Source of the DNA: Rhodococcus rhodnii
Lineage (GTDB): Bacteria; Actinomycetota; Actinomycetes; Mycobacteriales; Pseudonocardiaceae
Assembly: GCA_000720375.1 (NCBI GenBank)
Contig: JOAA01000008.1
Coordinates: 1 to 64,000 of the forward strand
Reading direction: 5' to 3'
Length of the DNA: 64,000 nt
A program made the translations under genes and the position numbers. Positions 63,357 through 64,000 of this stretch are shown here, piece after piece; position 1 is the first letter of the stretch, and each line of letters starts with the position of its first letter. The notes beneath the pieces were generated by a model that saw only the letters and a list, made by a program, of their open reading frames with translations, was not told the DNA's origin and did no database searches.

Positions 63357-64000
63357 TTGGCGTACAGCCTGGGGCCGAACCAGTACGGCAAGGCCGAGGT
63401 CCGCATGGTCACGGTGTCCCGCTCCGGTTCGACCCACTCCCTGCAGGACTTGACGGTGAGCACGGCCCTGCGCGGCTCGTTGGCGGCCACGCACCTGACG
63501 GGCGACAACAGCGACGTCGTGGCGACGGACACGCAGAAGAACACCGTGTTCGCGTTCGCCAAGGAGGAGCCAGTCGGGGAGATCGAGGACTTCGCGCTGC
63601 GTCTCGGCCGGCACTTCGTTTCGTCGTTCTCCCAGATCACGGGTGCGCGGGTGCTGATCGACTCGCACGGGTGGGACCGGATCAACCAGCATTCCTTCTC
63701 GCGCGGCTCTTCGGAGGTGCGTACGACTGCTGTGACTGTCTCCGGGGATCAGCACTGGGTCGTGTCGGGTTTGCGGGATCTCGTGGTGCTGAAGACCACG
63801 GGGTCGGAGTTCCACGGGTACCCGAAGGACAAGTACACAACTTTGCCCGAGACCTCGGATCGGATCCTGGCGACCGCGGTGACGGCTCGGTGGCGGTATC
63901 AAGGCTCTTCGCTTGATTGGTCTGCCAGTTTCTCCGCGATCCGTTCGATCCTGCTGACGACCTTCGCCGAGAAGCACAGCTTGTCGCTGCAGCAGACGCT
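63357..64000 (+). CDS. Urate oxidase (uricase), C-terminus outside window
   Basis: Oxidises urate to 5-hydroxyisourate with O2 and no cofactor, the first step of this pathway. The visible 214 residues start AYSLGPNQYGKAEVRMVTV and include STALRGSLAATHLTGDNSDVVATDTQKNTVFAFAKE (with the catalytic Thr in the DNSDVVATDTQKN segment), SQITGARVLIDSHGWDRIN and LVVLKTTGSEFHGYPKDKYT (pieces). It opens with TTG two bases after the hiuH stop, with GAGGGAG upstream. Start and ribosome site are clear although the codon is weak. Confidence 0.92.
   Translation, partial: MAYSLGPNQYGKAEVRMVTVSRSGSTHSLQDLTVSTALRGSLAATHLTGDNSDVVATDTQKNTVFAFAKEEPVGEIEDFALRLGRHFVSSFSQITGARVLIDSHGWDRINQHSFSRGSSEVRTTAVTVSGDQHWVVSGLRDLVVLKTTGSEFHGYPKDKYTTLPETSDRILATAVTARWRYQGSSLDWSASFSAIRSILLTTFAEKHSLSLQQT

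Overview
The window is chromosomal DNA from a high-GC actinobacterium. A WhiG-type sigma factor, a DUF2469/KH-protein/RimM/TrmD/RpsP cluster, the amt-glnB-glnD operon, F420-type oxidoreductase and MEP-pathway genes, and many GTG or TTG starts all point to a mycelial actinomycete. Protein style suggests Pseudonocardiaceae, but this is inference and no 16S gene is present. No tRNA, rRNA, phage, transposase or CRISPR array was seen.

Layout. 1-2.7 kb: isoprenoid and intramembrane-proteolysis genes (ispG, site-2 protease, dxr). 2.7-7.9 kb: small conserved genes (DUF2631, a lipoprotein, ArsC-like thioredoxin fold, PP2C phosphatase, exported cyclophilin) and rlmN. 7.9-23.2 kb: an accessory block between rlmN and cdsA. 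It holds a MazEF-like toxin-antitoxin pair, a decayed AbiEi/AbiEii pair, an amphi-Trp protein, two tandem S37 peptidases, a four-gene MacB-type export operon with a divergent two-component system, TetR and PadR regulators, threonine aldolase, a methyltransferase and a glyoxalase-like protein. 23.2-27.3 kb: cdsA-frr-pyrH-tsf-rpsB. 27.3-30.2 kb: M23 peptidase, whiG-type sigma gene and xerC. 30.2-31.3 kb: a non-coding tandem-repeat tract. 31.3-36.7 kb: a second accessory block (deazaflavin oxidoreductase, FAD oxidoreductase, S8 peptidase with a free-standing I9-like protein, TetR plus NAD(P)-binding protein, interrupted DUF6886 gene). 36.7-45.4 kb: dprA-comM-yraN, pcaD-like hydrolase, DUF2469-rnhB-lepB, rplS-trmD-rimM-KH-rpsP. 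45.6-51.3 kb: Tat-type exported protein, pxpA, CPBP protease, amidohydrolase, ffh and a DEDDh exonuclease. 51.3-56 kb: a second repeat array, then glnD-glnB-amt. 56.1-60.2 kb: an RlmA-type methyltransferase, an FhuF-like Fe-S protein, a frameshifted metY, a CoA-binding protein and DUF1206. 60.2-64 kb: purine catabolism (allantoicase, allantoinase, OHCU decarboxylase, HIU hydrolase, uricase).

Functional themes. Ribosome assembly and translation dominate the conserved parts (RpsB, Tsf, Frr, RpsP, RimM, TrmD, RplS, RlmN, Ffh), together with envelope precursor supply and quality control (Dxr, IspG, CdsA, LepB, site-2 protease). The right end runs from urate to ureidoglycolate as two divergent transcription units. 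Nitrogen supply is represented twice, by the ammonium/PII operon and by purine breakdown.

Two sequence-level themes stand out. First, several genes have a TANNNT -10 element 6 or 7 bases before the start codon and no ribosome-binding site, which is the signature of leaderless mRNA. In one case a single 7-bp palindrome-like TACGGTA can serve two divergent leaderless genes. Second, several genes look damaged: AbiEi, AbiEii, metY, the DUF6886 gene and possibly the M23 peptidase. Two unrelated repeat tracts, with periods of about 263 bp and 110 bp, fill the largest non-coding gaps.
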